NCBI GenBank assembly: GCA_951813015.1
Contig: CATOTG010000006.1
Span: forward strand, 62,001 to 126,000
Source: an uncultured Thermoanaerobaculia bacterium
Lineage (GTDB): Bacteria > Acidobacteriota > Thermoanaerobaculia > Multivoradales > Multivoraceae
Direction of reading: 5' to 3'
DNA: 64,000 nucleotides
The notes below the pieces were generated by a model. It made no database searches. It saw only the letters and a list, made by a program, of their open reading frames with translations, and had not been told where the DNA came from. Shown piece by piece: positions 16,284-26,390 of the stretch; within the stretch, counting starts at the first letter, position 1; the number at the start of each line of letters is the position of its first letter. A program made the position numbers and the translations under genes.

Positions 16284-18601
16284 TGTTCAGATGGTCTCCA
16301 TGTCATGTTCAACGTGTCGGCGATGACCGTTGCGGCGGTGCACTCACCGGGTTCAGGACACCAGGAGTAGAGCCCGGGCGCCAGGTTCCGCACCGCCTGG
16401 TCGCCTTCCTCTTCGTACAGTTGACCGTTGGAGCGAAGAGACCACAGGTTCATCGCGACCCCCCGGGCGCTGACGATCGCCCCATTCAGGCTCCCCGCAG
16501 AACCGCCGAGCAGCAGGTCCCCCCGGGCATGGGAAAGAGCAATGTCAACTTCCGCCGTGGCAGGAACGCGGCCCCGCCAACTCTCGGTTCCCAAGCCTTC
16601 GGCGAACGTGACGAGTTCCACCGAATCGACGGACGGTGGCAGCCAGAAGCCCACCGAGCCGTCCGCTCCGGTAAGGCCACGCCGGCGAACCTCGCCGCGG
16701 CCAGGGTCGACATAGCGGATCAGGGCGACCGCTCCGACAACGCCGCCGCCTTGCGAACGCATGTGGAAGCGCATCCGACGTTGCGGTTCGAGAACGAGTT
16801 CGAGTTCGTCGACAGGCGCTCCGTCCGAGATGCGCAGTTCCACCTGGTCGGAGCGGAGGATCTGGTCGTCGAGAGCCGCCTGGCCGTGGAGACGGATCAC
16901 ACCATCAGGCACTCCCTCGAACTCGAAGCCGCCGCCTTGCGAGGTCACCGCGCTCGACTCGAAGAACCAGGCCTTCCCAACATCGAGCAGGACCTGCGCA
17001 CCGGCAACGCCACGCTTGGTGACGCCATCGGGATCGAAGCGCACCAGACGCCCCTCGACGCGACCGTGCGGCAGGTCTATATCGACCCGGGCAACACCAT
17101 CGGGACCCTCAACGACCACCACTTTCCCCGCCGCGACCGCATCGCGCGCATCGAACCCGCCCCAGTCGCCCGATCGCCAATCCTGTTCGCAGGGATCGCA
17201 GTCCGGCGCCGGCGTAACCTGAACAGCCCAGGAACCCGCGTCCTCCCCCCAGTCTTCACGCTTCGGCAGGTAGCCTTCGAATCGCCCCGCTTCACGGCTG
17301 CGAAAAACGATCCGCTTACCTCCATTCAGGCCGCCAAACCAGACCAGTACATCCTCCAGCGGCTCGCCGCCGCGCCGGATGCGTCCCCGCACCTCCCAGA
17401 CATCGAGAGCGGCGGACTGACGGCCAAAGGCCGGGAACTCCATGGTCTCGATGTACCAGCGGTTACCCCAGAGACCTTCCAGGAGGACCCGATAGTGTCC
17501 GGCCGGGACCCCGGACCATGTGAACGACCCGCCTCCCTCGAAGGATCTCTCCGCGACGTGCCGCGTCATGAAACTGCTGCTGGGCGTTCCGTCGTCGCGG
17601 AACCGGATCCGATTGGCGCTTGCTGTCAAGCTGGCCAGAATCCCTGCCGGAGCGAACACATCCAGAACGAAGCGGTTCGAGGCCGCGGAAGCCACTTCTC
17701 CGAGGTCGACCTGATCGCCGAGCGAGTCGAGACGCACTGTCCACTTGTCGCTGGGGGATTCTTCCAGGACCAGGTCGTATGTTCCTGGTCTCAGACCCTC
17801 GAATCCAAAGGCTCCGAAGCTGTCAGTCCAGGACGTCGCGGGCAACGCCCCATTCCGCGGTACAAGCGCAAGCAGGAACCGCCCTTCGCCGGAAGCACTG
17901 CGCAAACTGCCGAACACACCGGCGCCCCGCACCGGCGTGACCATGCCGAAGTCACTGTCCCGGTCCAGGGTGACTCCGGCTCGCGTCCACGGTACGAAAG
18001 GGCCGAGGCTGACCACGATGTCCGCTTTCTCGCCCAGCGCGAAAGGACAGACTACGGTCGCGTCGCGTGCGTCAGCGTCGACGACAACCCGGCAGGAGCC
18101 GCCGTACACGCCGCGCGCCAGTCTCTTCCCGGAGCTCCACAGCCTCCCGAAGATCTGGACGCTGTCGCCATCCAGGGCAGATACGCCGACGTCGCTGCCA
18201 TCCAGTCGGAAACGGATCTGACCCATCGGGACAAGAGTCACTGGAGCTTCGCGAGCACCGGCGGTCACCCTCGCCGTCGGCGCCCACCAACCCGGAGCCG
18301 TCGCTCGAACGACCCAGCCGCCAGCGGCCTCCGGGACCTCGATGGACAGGGTCCCGGGCAGCTTTCGCAACGTGTGGCGGGCGACGATCTCGCGCGTAGC
18401 CGCCTCAGCCAGCACGATCTCGGCTCGATCCGGAGTGCTCTCTCCAGGCAGGGTGCGAGCGTGCACATCCACTGCAACCGTGACTTCGCCAGCCTCCGCA
18501 GGCTGCACAGGCCACGACGCCACGGCAGCCGCCACCGCCCAAGCGGTCAGACAACCTCGAGCCAACGCTGGCAAGTCCCGACGACCTCGCTGCTTTCTCA
18601 C
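16280..18601 (-). CDS. Large secreted protein with carboxypeptidase-regulatory-like repeats
   Basis: A 773-residue protein. The GTG at 18601 lies just after the stop of the small upstream gene and gives a basic start followed by an export signal (LTAWAVAAAVASWPVQPAEA). Repeated beta-sandwich units with the pattern G-x-F-x-F-x-G-L-x-P-G-x-Y (for example 'FGAFGFEGLRPGTYDLVLEE', 'GGFEFEGVPDGVIRLHGQA') are typical of CarboxypepD_reg/SpaA-like domains. No enzymatic domain is visible. Such proteins usually sit in or on the envelope. An in-frame ATG at 18664 would overlap the upstream gene and is less likely. Confidence 0.72.
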   Translation of the reverse strand: MRKQRGRRDLPALARGCLTAWAVAAAVASWPVQPAEAGEVTVAVDVHARTLPGESTPDRAEIVLAEAATREIVARHTLRKLPGTLSIEVPEAAGGWVVRATAPGWWAPTARVTAGAREAPVTLVPMGQIRFRLDGSDVGVSALDGDSVQIFGRLWSSGKRLARGVYGGSCRVVVDADARDATVVCPFALGEKADIVVSLGPFVPWTRAGVTLDRDSDFGMVTPVRGAGVFGSLRSASGEGRFLLALVPRNGALPATSWTDSFGAFGFEGLRPGTYDLVLEESPSDKWTVRLDSLGDQVDLGEVASAASNRFVLDVFAPAGILASLTASANRIRFRDDGTPSSSFMTRHVAERSFEGGGSFTWSGVPAGHYRVLLEGLWGNRWYIETMEFPAFGRQSAALDVWEVRGRIRRGGEPLEDVLVWFGGLNGGKRIVFRSREAGRFEGYLPKREDWGEDAGSWAVQVTPAPDCDPCEQDWRSGDWGGFDARDAVAAGKVVVVEGPDGVARVDIDLPHGRVEGRLVRFDPDGVTKRGVAGAQVLLDVGKAWFFESSAVTSQGGGFEFEGVPDGVIRLHGQAALDDQILRSDQVELRISDGAPVDELELVLEPQRRMRFHMRSQGGGVVGAVALIRYVDPGRGEVRRRGLTGADGSVGFWLPPSVDSVELVTFAEGLGTESWRGRVPATAEVDIALSHARGDLLLGGSAGSLNGAIVSARGVAMNLWSLRSNGQLYEEEGDQAVRNLAPGLYSWCPEPGECTAATVIADTLNMTWRPSEQ

Positions 18602-18602
18602 T

Positions 18603-18905
18603 TCAGGCGATCGGATAGAGCCAGACGCCGCTGGCCTCCTTGCAGTTGCCCCACTCGAGATCACAGTCGTAGTCCCAGCTTACCGTGCCGTCATCGTCCT
18701 CGACCCTGAAAGAGAGCGTAAAGCAGTTGGAAGCTCCCGATTCGCCGTCGTCAAGAGTCGTGCAGAGGTGCAGTGGACCTTCGGCACCCTCAGGTGGATC
18801 GTCGCACGCCTGATCGCACGGGTAATTTCCAACCGCGGCAGGTGCGCCTGCAAGAGCGAGCGCAACACTCAACGTCACAGCGATCCACGTGCTGTTCTTC
18901 ATCAT
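18603..18905 (-). CDS. Small secreted Cys-containing protein
   Basis: A 100-residue protein with a clear signal peptide (WIAVTLSVALALAGAPAAVG). The mature part has several Cys residues spaced like disulfides (NYPCDQACDD, HLCTT, SNCFTL, YDCDLEWGNC) and is acidic. No family is recognised. First gene of the operon with the large regulatory-repeat protein and the PDZ protein. A similar arrangement with a different small Cys-rich secreted protein occurs at 25677-26174. Confidence 0.65.
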   Translation of the reverse strand: MMKNSTWIAVTLSVALALAGAPAAVGNYPCDQACDDPPEGAEGPLHLCTTLDDGESGASNCFTLSFRVEDDDGTVSWDYDCDLEWGNCKEASGVWLYPIA

Positions 18906-19050
18906 CAGAAGTTCTCCCTGGTTGCGGGGAACCCCTGGTTGCGAACGAGAGGACTCTAGCTTCCGGTTCGAGGGCCGTCAAGCCTGAGAGCTGTCCGGCG
19001 AGAAGTGAGCGAACGGCTACGATTGGCCGGCCCACCGCGGCGAGAAACCC

Positions 19051-20829
19051 ATGGACATCTGGATCCTCATAGCAATCATCGTCTTCACCTTCCTGGCGTT
19101 CAGCTTCGAGTGGCTGCGGATCGATGCGGTCGCTCTCTCCAGCCTGGGCCTGCTCCTGCTGTTCGGCCTGGTGACGCCCCAGGAAGCGATCCGCGGCTTC
19201 AGCAACGACGCCGTGATCACGGTGATGATGATGTTCATCCTCAGCTATGGACTGACCCACACCGGCCTGATCGACCGCTTCGGCCAGAAGCTCGCCCAGA
19301 TGTCGGGCCACACCCACTGGGCCGCCGCGACCGCGCTGATCCTTGTCTGCGGCGTCCTCTCGGCCTTCATCAACAACACCGCGGCGCTGGCGATCCTGAT
19401 GCCGGTCGGCATTCAGATCGCGAAGCACTACGGTGTGTCGCCGTCGCGGATTCTGCTGCCGCTCTCCTACCTCTCGATCATCGGCGGCACCTGCACCCTG
19501 ATCGGTACGTCGACGAACCTGCTCGTCAGTTCGATGGCGGCGGAGTACGGCTACGGCGGCTTCACCATGTTCGAGTTCCTGGCCTTGGGGCTGATCCTGC
19601 TGGTCGTCGGCTTCGCCTACATCTTCCTCGTGCCCATGCGCCGCCTTCCGGATCGCGCCGGCGCCTCCGACCTGACCACGAAGTACCAGTTGTCCTCGTT
19701 CCTGACCGAAGTCCAGGTGCCGGAGGGGAGTTCATTCGTCGGCAGCAACGTGGTCGACGCACAGATCAACGAGCGCTTCCGCCTCACGGTCCTTGAGATC
19801 CTGCGGGGCGAAGAACGGATCGCCATCGAACTCCGCGCCACGCCGATCCAAGGCGGCGACCTCCTGATCGTCGAAGGCCGGATGGACGACATCGTCAGCT
19901 TCCGGGACCACTACGGCCTGCGCCTCCGCACCGAGGTGAAGATCGGCGACCGCGACCTCTCGGACAAGAACAACATCATGGCGGAGATCCAGCTTTCGCC
20001 GGTCTCCCGGCTCACCGGTTCGACGATCCGCGAGCTGGACTTCCGCCGCCGCTTCGGCTGCTTCGTCCTGGCGCTCAACCGCACCGGCGAGCCGATCCGC
20101 GAGAAGCTGGCCCATATCGCCCTCCACAACTGGGACACCCTGCTCGTCTTCGGCCCCCGGTCCCGGATCGAAGCCCTCTACGACACGGAGGACTTCATCC
20201 CGTTGCAGCAGGACGTCAAGCTGCGCCTCGTCATCCCCCGGCGCTGGTGGCTGGCCGTAGTGATCATCCCGATCGTCGTCGTCGTCGCCGCCACCGGGGC
20301 CACCTCGATCCTCAAGGCGTCGATCCTGGGCGCCGTGGCGCTCATCGTCTTCGGCGGCATCTCCGTTCAGCAGGCGTACGAAGCGATCAACTGGACGGTG
20401 ATCTTCCTGCTCGTCGGCATCCTGCCGATGGGCATCGCGATGGAGAAGACCGGTCTGGCAACGATGATCGGCGAGACGATCGCGAACGCCGGCGCCGACT
20501 ACGGGCCCTGGGCGGTCATCGCGCTGGTCTACCTGGCGACCGCCCTGCTCTCGGAGATCGTCTCGAACAACTCGACGGCGGTGCTCATGGTGCCGATCGC
20601 CGGCACCGCCGCCGCCTCGATGGGCCTCGACCCCAAGCCCTTCATGATGACGGTCGCCTTTGCCGCATCCGCCAGCTTCCTGACCCCGATGGGCTACCAG
20701 ACGAACGCGATGGTCATGGGTCCTGGCGGCTACCGCTTCAGCGACTACCTGAAGTTCGGCGCCCCGCTCAAGATCGCGTTCTTCGTGATCTCCGTACCGC
20801 TGATCCCGCTGATCTGGCCTCTCACGTAG
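19051..20829 (+). CDS. SLC13/DASS-type permease with two RCK_C (TrkA-C) domains
   Basis: A 592-residue membrane protein with about ten to twelve hydrophobic segments in two blocks: residues 1-190 and 395-592. Between them lie two TrkA-C-like ligand-binding modules, each about 85 residues ('VQVPEGSSFVGSNVVDAQI' and 'IQLSPVSRLTGSTIRELDF'). The DASS signature 'NNTAALAILMPVGI' and its repeat 'SNNSTAVLMVPIAG' are present. This architecture is shared by anion symporters for sulfate or dicarboxylates. The substrate is not readable. It is a single plus-strand gene between two minus-strand operons. Confidence 0.9.
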   Translation: MDIWILIAIIVFTFLAFSFEWLRIDAVALSSLGLLLLFGLVTPQEAIRGFSNDAVITVMMMFILSYGLTHTGLIDRFGQKLAQMSGHTHWAAATALILVCGVLSAFINNTAALAILMPVGIQIAKHYGVSPSRILLPLSYLSIIGGTCTLIGTSTNLLVSSMAAEYGYGGFTMFEFLALGLILLVVGFAYIFLVPMRRLPDRAGASDLTTKYQLSSFLTEVQVPEGSSFVGSNVVDAQINERFRLTVLEILRGEERIAIELRATPIQGGDLLIVEGRMDDIVSFRDHYGLRLRTEVKIGDRDLSDKNNIMAEIQLSPVSRLTGSTIRELDFRRRFGCFVLALNRTGEPIREKLAHIALHNWDTLLVFGPRSRIEALYDTEDFIPLQQDVKLRLVIPRRWWLAVVIIPIVVVVAATGATSILKASILGAVALIVFGGISVQQAYEAINWTVIFLLVGILPMGIAMEKTGLATMIGETIANAGADYGPWAVIALVYLATALLSEIVSNNSTAVLMVPIAGTAAASMGLDPKPFMMTVAFAASASFLTPMGYQTNAMVMGPGGYRFSDYLKFGAPLKIAFFVISVPLIPLIWPLT

Positions 20830-20878
20830 CGGCGGCTAGCAGCCCGACGCGGCGATGTGGCCGGCACGACCGCCGCGA

Positions 20879-23800
20879 TCAGTCCACGATCTCGACTTCC
20901 GCTGCCCGCCGACGCTCGGTTCGCACGAAAGTCGTCCGGTCGTTCCAGCGCACGGTGTAGGTCCCCTCCGGGAGGTTCGCGATCGACTCTTTGACCCGGA
21001 ACGTCCTCGCGCCGCCGAACCAGATGCGCAACGTGCCGAGATCCCAGCCGCCGGGGCCGGTGATCTCCACGGAGACGCCCGGCGCGTCGCCAACGAGGGT
21101 GATCGCGGTATCCGATTCGCGCGCGTCGAGATCGACCCCCTGATCCAGCGCGCGCCTGAGGTTCCGCCAGCCGCCGAGGACGTACCGTCCATCCGTCCTG
21201 CAGGCGATCCGCACCCGCTCGGCCAGTGGCGGCGCCAGCTTCCGCCTCGCGGTCGCCGAATCGACGCGGATCACGTGTGACACGCCCGTATCCGTCTCCA
21301 GGAAGCAGAAGCCCCGGTCACCGCCATCCATGCGAATCTCGAGTTCCTCGTTCGGCGGTTCGTCCGTCAACGTCAGCTGCGCCGTCTGACGGTCGGCATG
21401 GGTCCGGAGCCGTACGTCAACGAGCGCGGACCGCTGACCACGCAACCGCGCCCGCAACTGCCAGGCGCCGGGCGAAAGCCCCAAGACCTGGAACCGACCC
21501 CCGGCGTCCGCCACGACTGCCCGAGGACCCGGGAAGATGTCGATCGTCGCGTGGGCCGCGGGCTCGCCCCCCGGGCCCGCCACGACTCCCTCGATCGATG
21601 CTCCGCTGTAGTCGAGATTCAGGACGAACTCCTCACCGGAAGCGTCAGGCACCGTCACCTCCCGAACCTCCTGCATTCCGCCCTCCAGGGGCATCCAGAT
21701 CACGTCCCAGACACCCGGAAGCACATCGTCCATCCGATAGCGGCCCTCCGTATCCAGGGTGGCGTCCCGTTCCTGTGGCCGGTTGGTGATCGGCTGCGTC
21801 CTGGGCAAACCGCCAACGGTCCTGATCACGCCCTCCGGCAGTTCGGCCCGCCCGCTCTGCCGCCACAGCAGGATGCCGTCCCCGGGACGACCTCCCATGG
21901 CGACCCTGCCCGACACGATGGTCGTGCTCCGGTCGCAACGCACGTCCACGTCGCCTGCCTCGCGGCCCTCGTCCCGCTGACAAACCGGAACGCCCTGATC
22001 GAGGACCGTCAGGTGAAAGGACCCGTCCGGGACCGTATCCACCGCCGCTCTGCGGTCAAGCAGTTCGGCGGTGATCCGATCCCGCGGATGGCCCACGCCG
22101 CCGGTGTCGATCACGATCACGCCGCCCTCCACGTCCGACCGCACCGTGACGCGTCGGCCTCGCGACATTTCGACCGTGCCGGCGTCGAGCCGCTCCATCC
22201 CGTCGGCCCTGACCTCGAACTCAAGCGGCGCGAATCCATCGGCTTCGACCCGGAGAACAGACACACCTGGCGCCAGACCGAACAACTCGAAGTACCCCTC
22301 CTCGTTCGTCTCGACCGAGTCCGTCTGGCCCAGTGCCCACGCCATCAGCGGACCTGAAGCGTACGGCGGCGTATGCGAAACGACCGCTCGCGACAAGGGC
22401 CGAACCTCCGGGTCCACGACGAAACCGGACACCCAGGCCGAGGCGGGCGCCGTCAGGTCTCCGAGATCCAGCGTCTCGCCTGCCGAACCCGCCACGTCGA
22501 GCCGGAGCGTCCCGGCGTTCCCGGACGAGAGCTGGAGTTCCCAGGATCCCGCTTCCAGTTCGATTCGAAAGGCGCCGTCCGGGGCCATCTGGCCGAACGC
22601 GGTGTCGCCGCCGTCGTCTGTCTCCCGTCGGGCTGTGACCCGTCCCCCGGCTGCCGGTGTTCGCCCATCCGCAGCGAAGAACCGGCCCTCCACCAGGAGC
22701 ACCGGCACGAGCGCCACGACGAACGGTTCGTCCGCGTTCGCGCCAACGTCCCCGGGCAGCGTCAACTGCTCGTAGTGATACCCCCCGGCTTCGGCAAAGA
22801 TCTCCCTTCCCTGAAGCAGGGGGAGACGCACGAGGCCGTCGTCGTCGACCGGCATCCACCCACTGTCTTCGGATCGGACCTTCGCCTGTCCAATCGGCAG
22901 CTGCCGAAGGCGGTCCACGACCCGGATCCACAGGACCTTCGGCTCCGTCAGCATCACCCGACCCAGATCCACGGAGCCCTCCAGGTCGAGCACCCTTGAG
23001 AAACGCAGTTCGTCGCTCTCCGCCTGCAGCGACGCAGCGCCCGGCGGGAACCCGGACAGGCGGAAACTGCCGTCGGGCGCCGACTCCCCTTCCTGGCGCT
23101 GCAGCAGTCTCGCGTTGCCTGGAATCCAGGAAGACCCGATGACACGTGCGGCCGCCACCGGTTCTCCGCTGTCGTTCACGGCGCGTCCACGAACGACGAA
23201 ACCCTCGTGGAGTTCCACCGTGGCCGGCGCCTCGCGGGGCCTGCGGAACGAGACTGCGCGACGGCCCCTTCCAGCCACGATGACGAGTGAGCGATCCTGC
23301 TCGGGCACCGTCAACGCGACGCGGCCGGAGTCGTCCGCCTGTTCGAAGACGAGCGGCTCCTCCGGTCGGTAGAGCCCCCGTGCCGGCCGCACGAGGGTCA
23401 GCCGCGCCCGCGCCAACGGCGCATGGTCCGCGGTGACCTGAACGGCAAGGCGAAACGAGGGCTTCAGAACCAGCTCGACCGCATCCTGCTCAGGCAGCAC
23501 CTCCCGCCGCGCCGAGAGCTCCTCCCCCATCCGGGCATGAACGCGCCATGGCCCCTCACTCCGAGGTACCGCGGTCGAACCCGAGGGATCCGGCGCCACC
23601 GTCGGCAACAGGCTGAGCGGCACTTCCCGCCACATGTCGACAGGCGCCGCCGTGACCCGGCTCTGGCCGGCGCCGCCTGCCGGAACGGCCGAGCGCGTCG
23701 AGTCGCCGATGGCCCTCGCGGCGTCCACGTTCCCGGCTGGAGCCGCCGACTCCCCGCGCGCCCGGGGCGACGGAGTACGACGAACACCAGGAACGTCACG

Positions 23801-24280
23801 AGTTGCCGACTCCGCGCGCGCACGGGGCGACACGACCCGAAGCCGCAAACGACGGTCCACCCGACAGCCGCCGGCGGGGTCCTCTCCGGGCAGGACGCGG
23901 GTGACCGCGCAGTCGTCGTTCCATGACCAGCAGTGAGCAAGAGGCGCATTCTCCGCGAGTTGCTCCAGTTGTGCCCACGCCTGCCGGGCCGATGTCACGA
24001 ACAGAGGTTCCGAAGCAACAGGGCGGTGATCTGCGCCGAGGCAGACGAACCGCATCGCCTGCCCGCCCTGGGCCAGCGCGAACGCCGGCCACGCGAGGAC
24101 GATGGCGCCAGGAACGACCAGACGGACCGACAGGCCGGGGGCCGGGGCCGCCGGCGCCGCCGCTCTCAACTGCCCGAACATCGCCCTGCAGGGGAGCCAG
24201 CGCAGCCTTGATCTTCGCCATCTTTTCCGGCGTGGCGCGAGCGGATCAGGGGCCCTCTCGATCGTCCTGGATCGCATCAT
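20879..24280 (-). CDS. Giant secreted protein with carboxypeptidase-regulatory-like repeats
   Basis: A 1133-residue protein. The ATG at 24280 overlaps the stop of the upstream gene as ATGA. A basic N-terminus is followed by a hydrophobic stretch ('LVVPGAIVLAWPAFALAQ') as export signal. Many beta-sandwich repeats follow, e.g. 'DGSFRLSGFPPGAASLQAE', 'EGYFELFGLAPGVSVLRVE', 'EGRYRMDDVLPGVWDVIW', 'GGRFQVLGLSPGAWQLRAR'. A low-complexity Arg/Ala/Pro region near residues 150-230 carries an internal direct repeat (SPRARAESA / SPRARGESA). No catalytic domain is seen. Probably envelope-attached; partner role unknown. Last gene of a second secreted operon. Confidence 0.75.
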   Translation of the reverse strand: MMRSRTIERAPDPLAPRRKRWRRSRLRWLPCRAMFGQLRAAAPAAPAPGLSVRLVVPGAIVLAWPAFALAQGGQAMRFVCLGADHRPVASEPLFVTSARQAWAQLEQLAENAPLAHCWSWNDDCAVTRVLPGEDPAGGCRVDRRLRLRVVSPRARAESATRDVPGVRRTPSPRARGESAAPAGNVDAARAIGDSTRSAVPAGGAGQSRVTAAPVDMWREVPLSLLPTVAPDPSGSTAVPRSEGPWRVHARMGEELSARREVLPEQDAVELVLKPSFRLAVQVTADHAPLARARLTLVRPARGLYRPEEPLVFEQADDSGRVALTVPEQDRSLVIVAGRGRRAVSFRRPREAPATVELHEGFVVRGRAVNDSGEPVAAARVIGSSWIPGNARLLQRQEGESAPDGSFRLSGFPPGAASLQAESDELRFSRVLDLEGSVDLGRVMLTEPKVLWIRVVDRLRQLPIGQAKVRSEDSGWMPVDDDGLVRLPLLQGREIFAEAGGYHYEQLTLPGDVGANADEPFVVALVPVLLVEGRFFAADGRTPAAGGRVTARRETDDGGDTAFGQMAPDGAFRIELEAGSWELQLSSGNAGTLRLDVAGSAGETLDLGDLTAPASAWVSGFVVDPEVRPLSRAVVSHTPPYASGPLMAWALGQTDSVETNEEGYFELFGLAPGVSVLRVEADGFAPLEFEVRADGMERLDAGTVEMSRGRRVTVRSDVEGGVIVIDTGGVGHPRDRITAELLDRRAAVDTVPDGSFHLTVLDQGVPVCQRDEGREAGDVDVRCDRSTTIVSGRVAMGGRPGDGILLWRQSGRAELPEGVIRTVGGLPRTQPITNRPQERDATLDTEGRYRMDDVLPGVWDVIWMPLEGGMQEVREVTVPDASGEEFVLNLDYSGASIEGVVAGPGGEPAAHATIDIFPGPRAVVADAGGRFQVLGLSPGAWQLRARLRGQRSALVDVRLRTHADRQTAQLTLTDEPPNEELEIRMDGGDRGFCFLETDTGVSHVIRVDSATARRKLAPPLAERVRIACRTDGRYVLGGWRNLRRALDQGVDLDARESDTAITLVGDAPGVSVEITGPGGWDLGTLRIWFGGARTFRVKESIANLPEGTYTVRWNDRTTFVRTERRRAAEVEIVD

Positions 24281-25680
24281 CGCGGCGCCGCGATGCGGGC
24301 CACGAGTAGCCTCGACGCTCGCCCGTACTTCAACGTGAACGAATCGCTTCTCAGCAGGAGGACCGCCCGGTCGCCCCGGATATCGGCGTGCAGACGGGTG
24401 TCGCCGAGCTCCGATTCGATGGCACAGGGGCGACGCGTCACGGCCCCGAAGTCGTCCAGGCGGGTGTGGACGAGGTCCCAACAGACCCTGCCCGGCGGAG
24501 GGTAGTCCCCGGCTTCCTGTGGATCTCCGTTCCGGGTCGGATCGATGGCGGCGATCCTGGTCCTCATGTCGTTGACGGCCGCCGCGAGGTCGCCCGCGAC
24601 CGGATCGCCCGACCCGTTGAGCGCCGCGATCAAGTCATCGGCTTCCTTCCGACTACCCACATCGAGCTGGACGGGTTTCCCGTCCTTCACCCGCTGGATG
24701 AGCTCTGCCGCCACGGCCCGTGCTCTCGCGGCTTCGTCGACCACGACCGTTGATCGCGACGACGCGGCGGCTGGCCCGCTGGCGCCGGATGTCTCCGCAA
24801 AGAAGCTGCGCACGAAGAAGTAGATGCCACCGGCGCCGTCCACGGCGACTTCGTCGATCACCCGCAGGCGATTGAGCCAGGCAACCTGATACGGGTTGCG
24901 CGCCGCGATCAACGCTCCCTGCGCCTCCCCGATTTCGCCGACCGTATCGGCGGCGAAGAACGTGGCGGACGCCAGACTGTCCACGAGCGAGCCGCTCCGG
25001 TCGTAGACGAAGACGCCCGGCTCCGCGCCGGGAACCACGAGCACGTGATCGTCCGTGATGAACCGAATCACCGCGAGGTCTGCACTGAAGGACCGGGCGA
25101 ACGCCAACCCTTCATCCCGCGTCGGCACGAGCGGCCGCACGGCCGGTCCGTCGAACAACCAGGCAACGTGGTCCTCCCAGTTCCTGTCCTCGGTTCTGGC
25201 GAGGCCGACTGCCGCGGTCAAGGCGCCGCGACGGTCGATATCGCCCACCAACTCCACATCCTTGAGAAGCCCGATTCCGCTCGCCTCCTGCAGGTAGAGA
25301 CCGAACAGACCGTTGCCGAAGGCGATGCCGCCGACGGGTGCGCCCCCGAAACGTCCGTAGTCCTGTCGAGCCGGCACAAAGTGATCGGTCCCGAGGAGCG
25401 TGGCCTCCAGCTCGGTGTCCGGCTCGCCGATGCGCCACGAGTGGATCCCGCTCTCCGGTACGCCCAGGAGCAGGACGTCCTCCTCCAACCAGCGCACGTC
25501 GGTGGCCCTGGCGACCCTCTCCGGCAGCGCGACGGGCCGCAGATCGTCGATCGTCGGACCGGAGGGTCTCTCCTGAGCCGCGAGCGTCACGGGCGCCCAG
25601 ACGAACACGCCAAGCGCGGCGCCGAGAGGCGCCCAGGCCCTGCGACCGCCGTGGCGCGCCCCGGCGGGACGCCAACTCAC
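24277..25680 (-). CDS. Secreted protein of unknown function, propeller-like
   Basis: A 467-residue protein with an export signal (LGAALGVFVWAPVTLAAQ). The body is built of repeated strand segments such as 'VRWLEEDVLLLGVPESGIHSW' and 'DHVLVVPGAEPGVFVYDRSG', suggestive of a beta-propeller. Near residue 290 is an Ala/Ser-rich and helical insertion. I do not recognise a family. It overlaps genes on both sides by 4 bp, so it is certainly part of a three-gene operon with the small Cys-rich protein before it and the giant repeat protein after it. Confidence 0.65.
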   Translation of the reverse strand: MSWRPAGARHGGRRAWAPLGAALGVFVWAPVTLAAQERPSGPTIDDLRPVALPERVARATDVRWLEEDVLLLGVPESGIHSWRIGEPDTELEATLLGTDHFVPARQDYGRFGGAPVGGIAFGNGLFGLYLQEASGIGLLKDVELVGDIDRRGALTAAVGLARTEDRNWEDHVAWLFDGPAVRPLVPTRDEGLAFARSFSADLAVIRFITDDHVLVVPGAEPGVFVYDRSGSLVDSLASATFFAADTVGEIGEAQGALIAARNPYQVAWLNRLRVIDEVAVDGAGGIYFFVRSFFAETSGASGPAAASSRSTVVVDEAARARAVAAELIQRVKDGKPVQLDVGSRKEADDLIAALNGSGDPVAGDLAAAVNDMRTRIAAIDPTRNGDPQEAGDYPPPGRVCWDLVHTRLDDFGAVTRRPCAIESELGDTRLHADIRGDRAVLLLRSDSFTLKYGRASRLLVARIAAPR

Positions 25681-26174
25681 TGTGCTTCAGTCAGACCCGG
25701 GAGGCTGCCCGGGCGGCGGTGGAACGACCCGGAAACCGAACGGCGCTCTCGGTCTCCTGGTTCCAGCGCGTTGAACAAGCCGCCGCCTTCTGGACAGAAG
25801 CGAGCGATCCCAACGGGTGGCGCACTGCCGGAGTTCCCTCTGGAATCGAATCGCACAGGAACCGCAGCAAGCAGTTCTCCTCCAGGCGGTGGGGGAGCAA
25901 GACAGGAAGAAGGCTCCGCGGTGTCCAACGCGCAACTCTCGACGGAGGCCATGTAGATGTAGCCCACCACGAAGGTGGAACCGAACCAGTAGATGCACTC
26001 CTCACAGAAAGAACCCGTACCCGCGCAGCTTCCGTACTCGGAGCTGTAGGTCGAGTTCTCGTACCTAGTGCAGGGATTCTTGGCCTTCGCGTCGGGTGGA
26101 GTGAAAGTTGCGAGCGCCATGACGCACGCCCCGAGAAAGAAGAGAAATCTGCCATTAGCCCTCTTTCGACCCAT
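25677..26174 (-). CDS. Small secreted Cys-rich protein
   Basis: A 165-residue protein with a signal peptide (FLFFLGACVMALATFTPPDAKA). The mature N-terminal half is Cys-rich (NPCTRYE, GSCAGTGSFCEECIYWFG, ESCALD, SSCLAP), followed by a Pro/Gly/Arg-rich tail. No family is recognised. It is the first gene of the second secreted-protein operon and mirrors the 100-residue protein at 18603. The stop overlaps the next start as ATGA. Confidence 0.65.
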   Translation of the reverse strand: MGRKRANGRFLFFLGACVMALATFTPPDAKAKNPCTRYENSTYSSEYGSCAGTGSFCEECIYWFGSTFVVGYIYMASVESCALDTAEPSSCLAPPPPGGELLAAVPVRFDSRGNSGSAPPVGIARFCPEGGGLFNALEPGDRERRSVSGSFHRRPGSLPGLTEAQ

Positions 26175-26263
26175 GATCTGAACTCCTTGTTGCGCCGGGG
26201 CTCAACGCGAGAGAGGGGCTCCCCTAGTATAGGCGCCGGAGCAGCCGGAGATCAAATCAGAGC

Positions 26264-26340
26264 GCTGTCCAACGTGCTGTCCAACGAGAAGTGAGCCTGA
26301 AGTGTCGACGTCAATCCCAGGAGAAATGAGCCTGAGCGCG
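26264..26340. repeat. Short direct repeats resembling a transposon end
   Basis: GCTGTCCAACG occurs twice (from about 26264). GAGAAGTGAGCCTGAAG and GAGAAATGAGCCTGAG recur 35 bp apart (26286 and 26321). Such repeated motifs before an integrase-type gene look like transposase-binding sites at an element end. Confidence 0.5.
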
Positions 26341-26390
26341 GGTTGGGGATCATTGGAGGCTGATCCTGCATCTCGACATCGAACGGCTTC

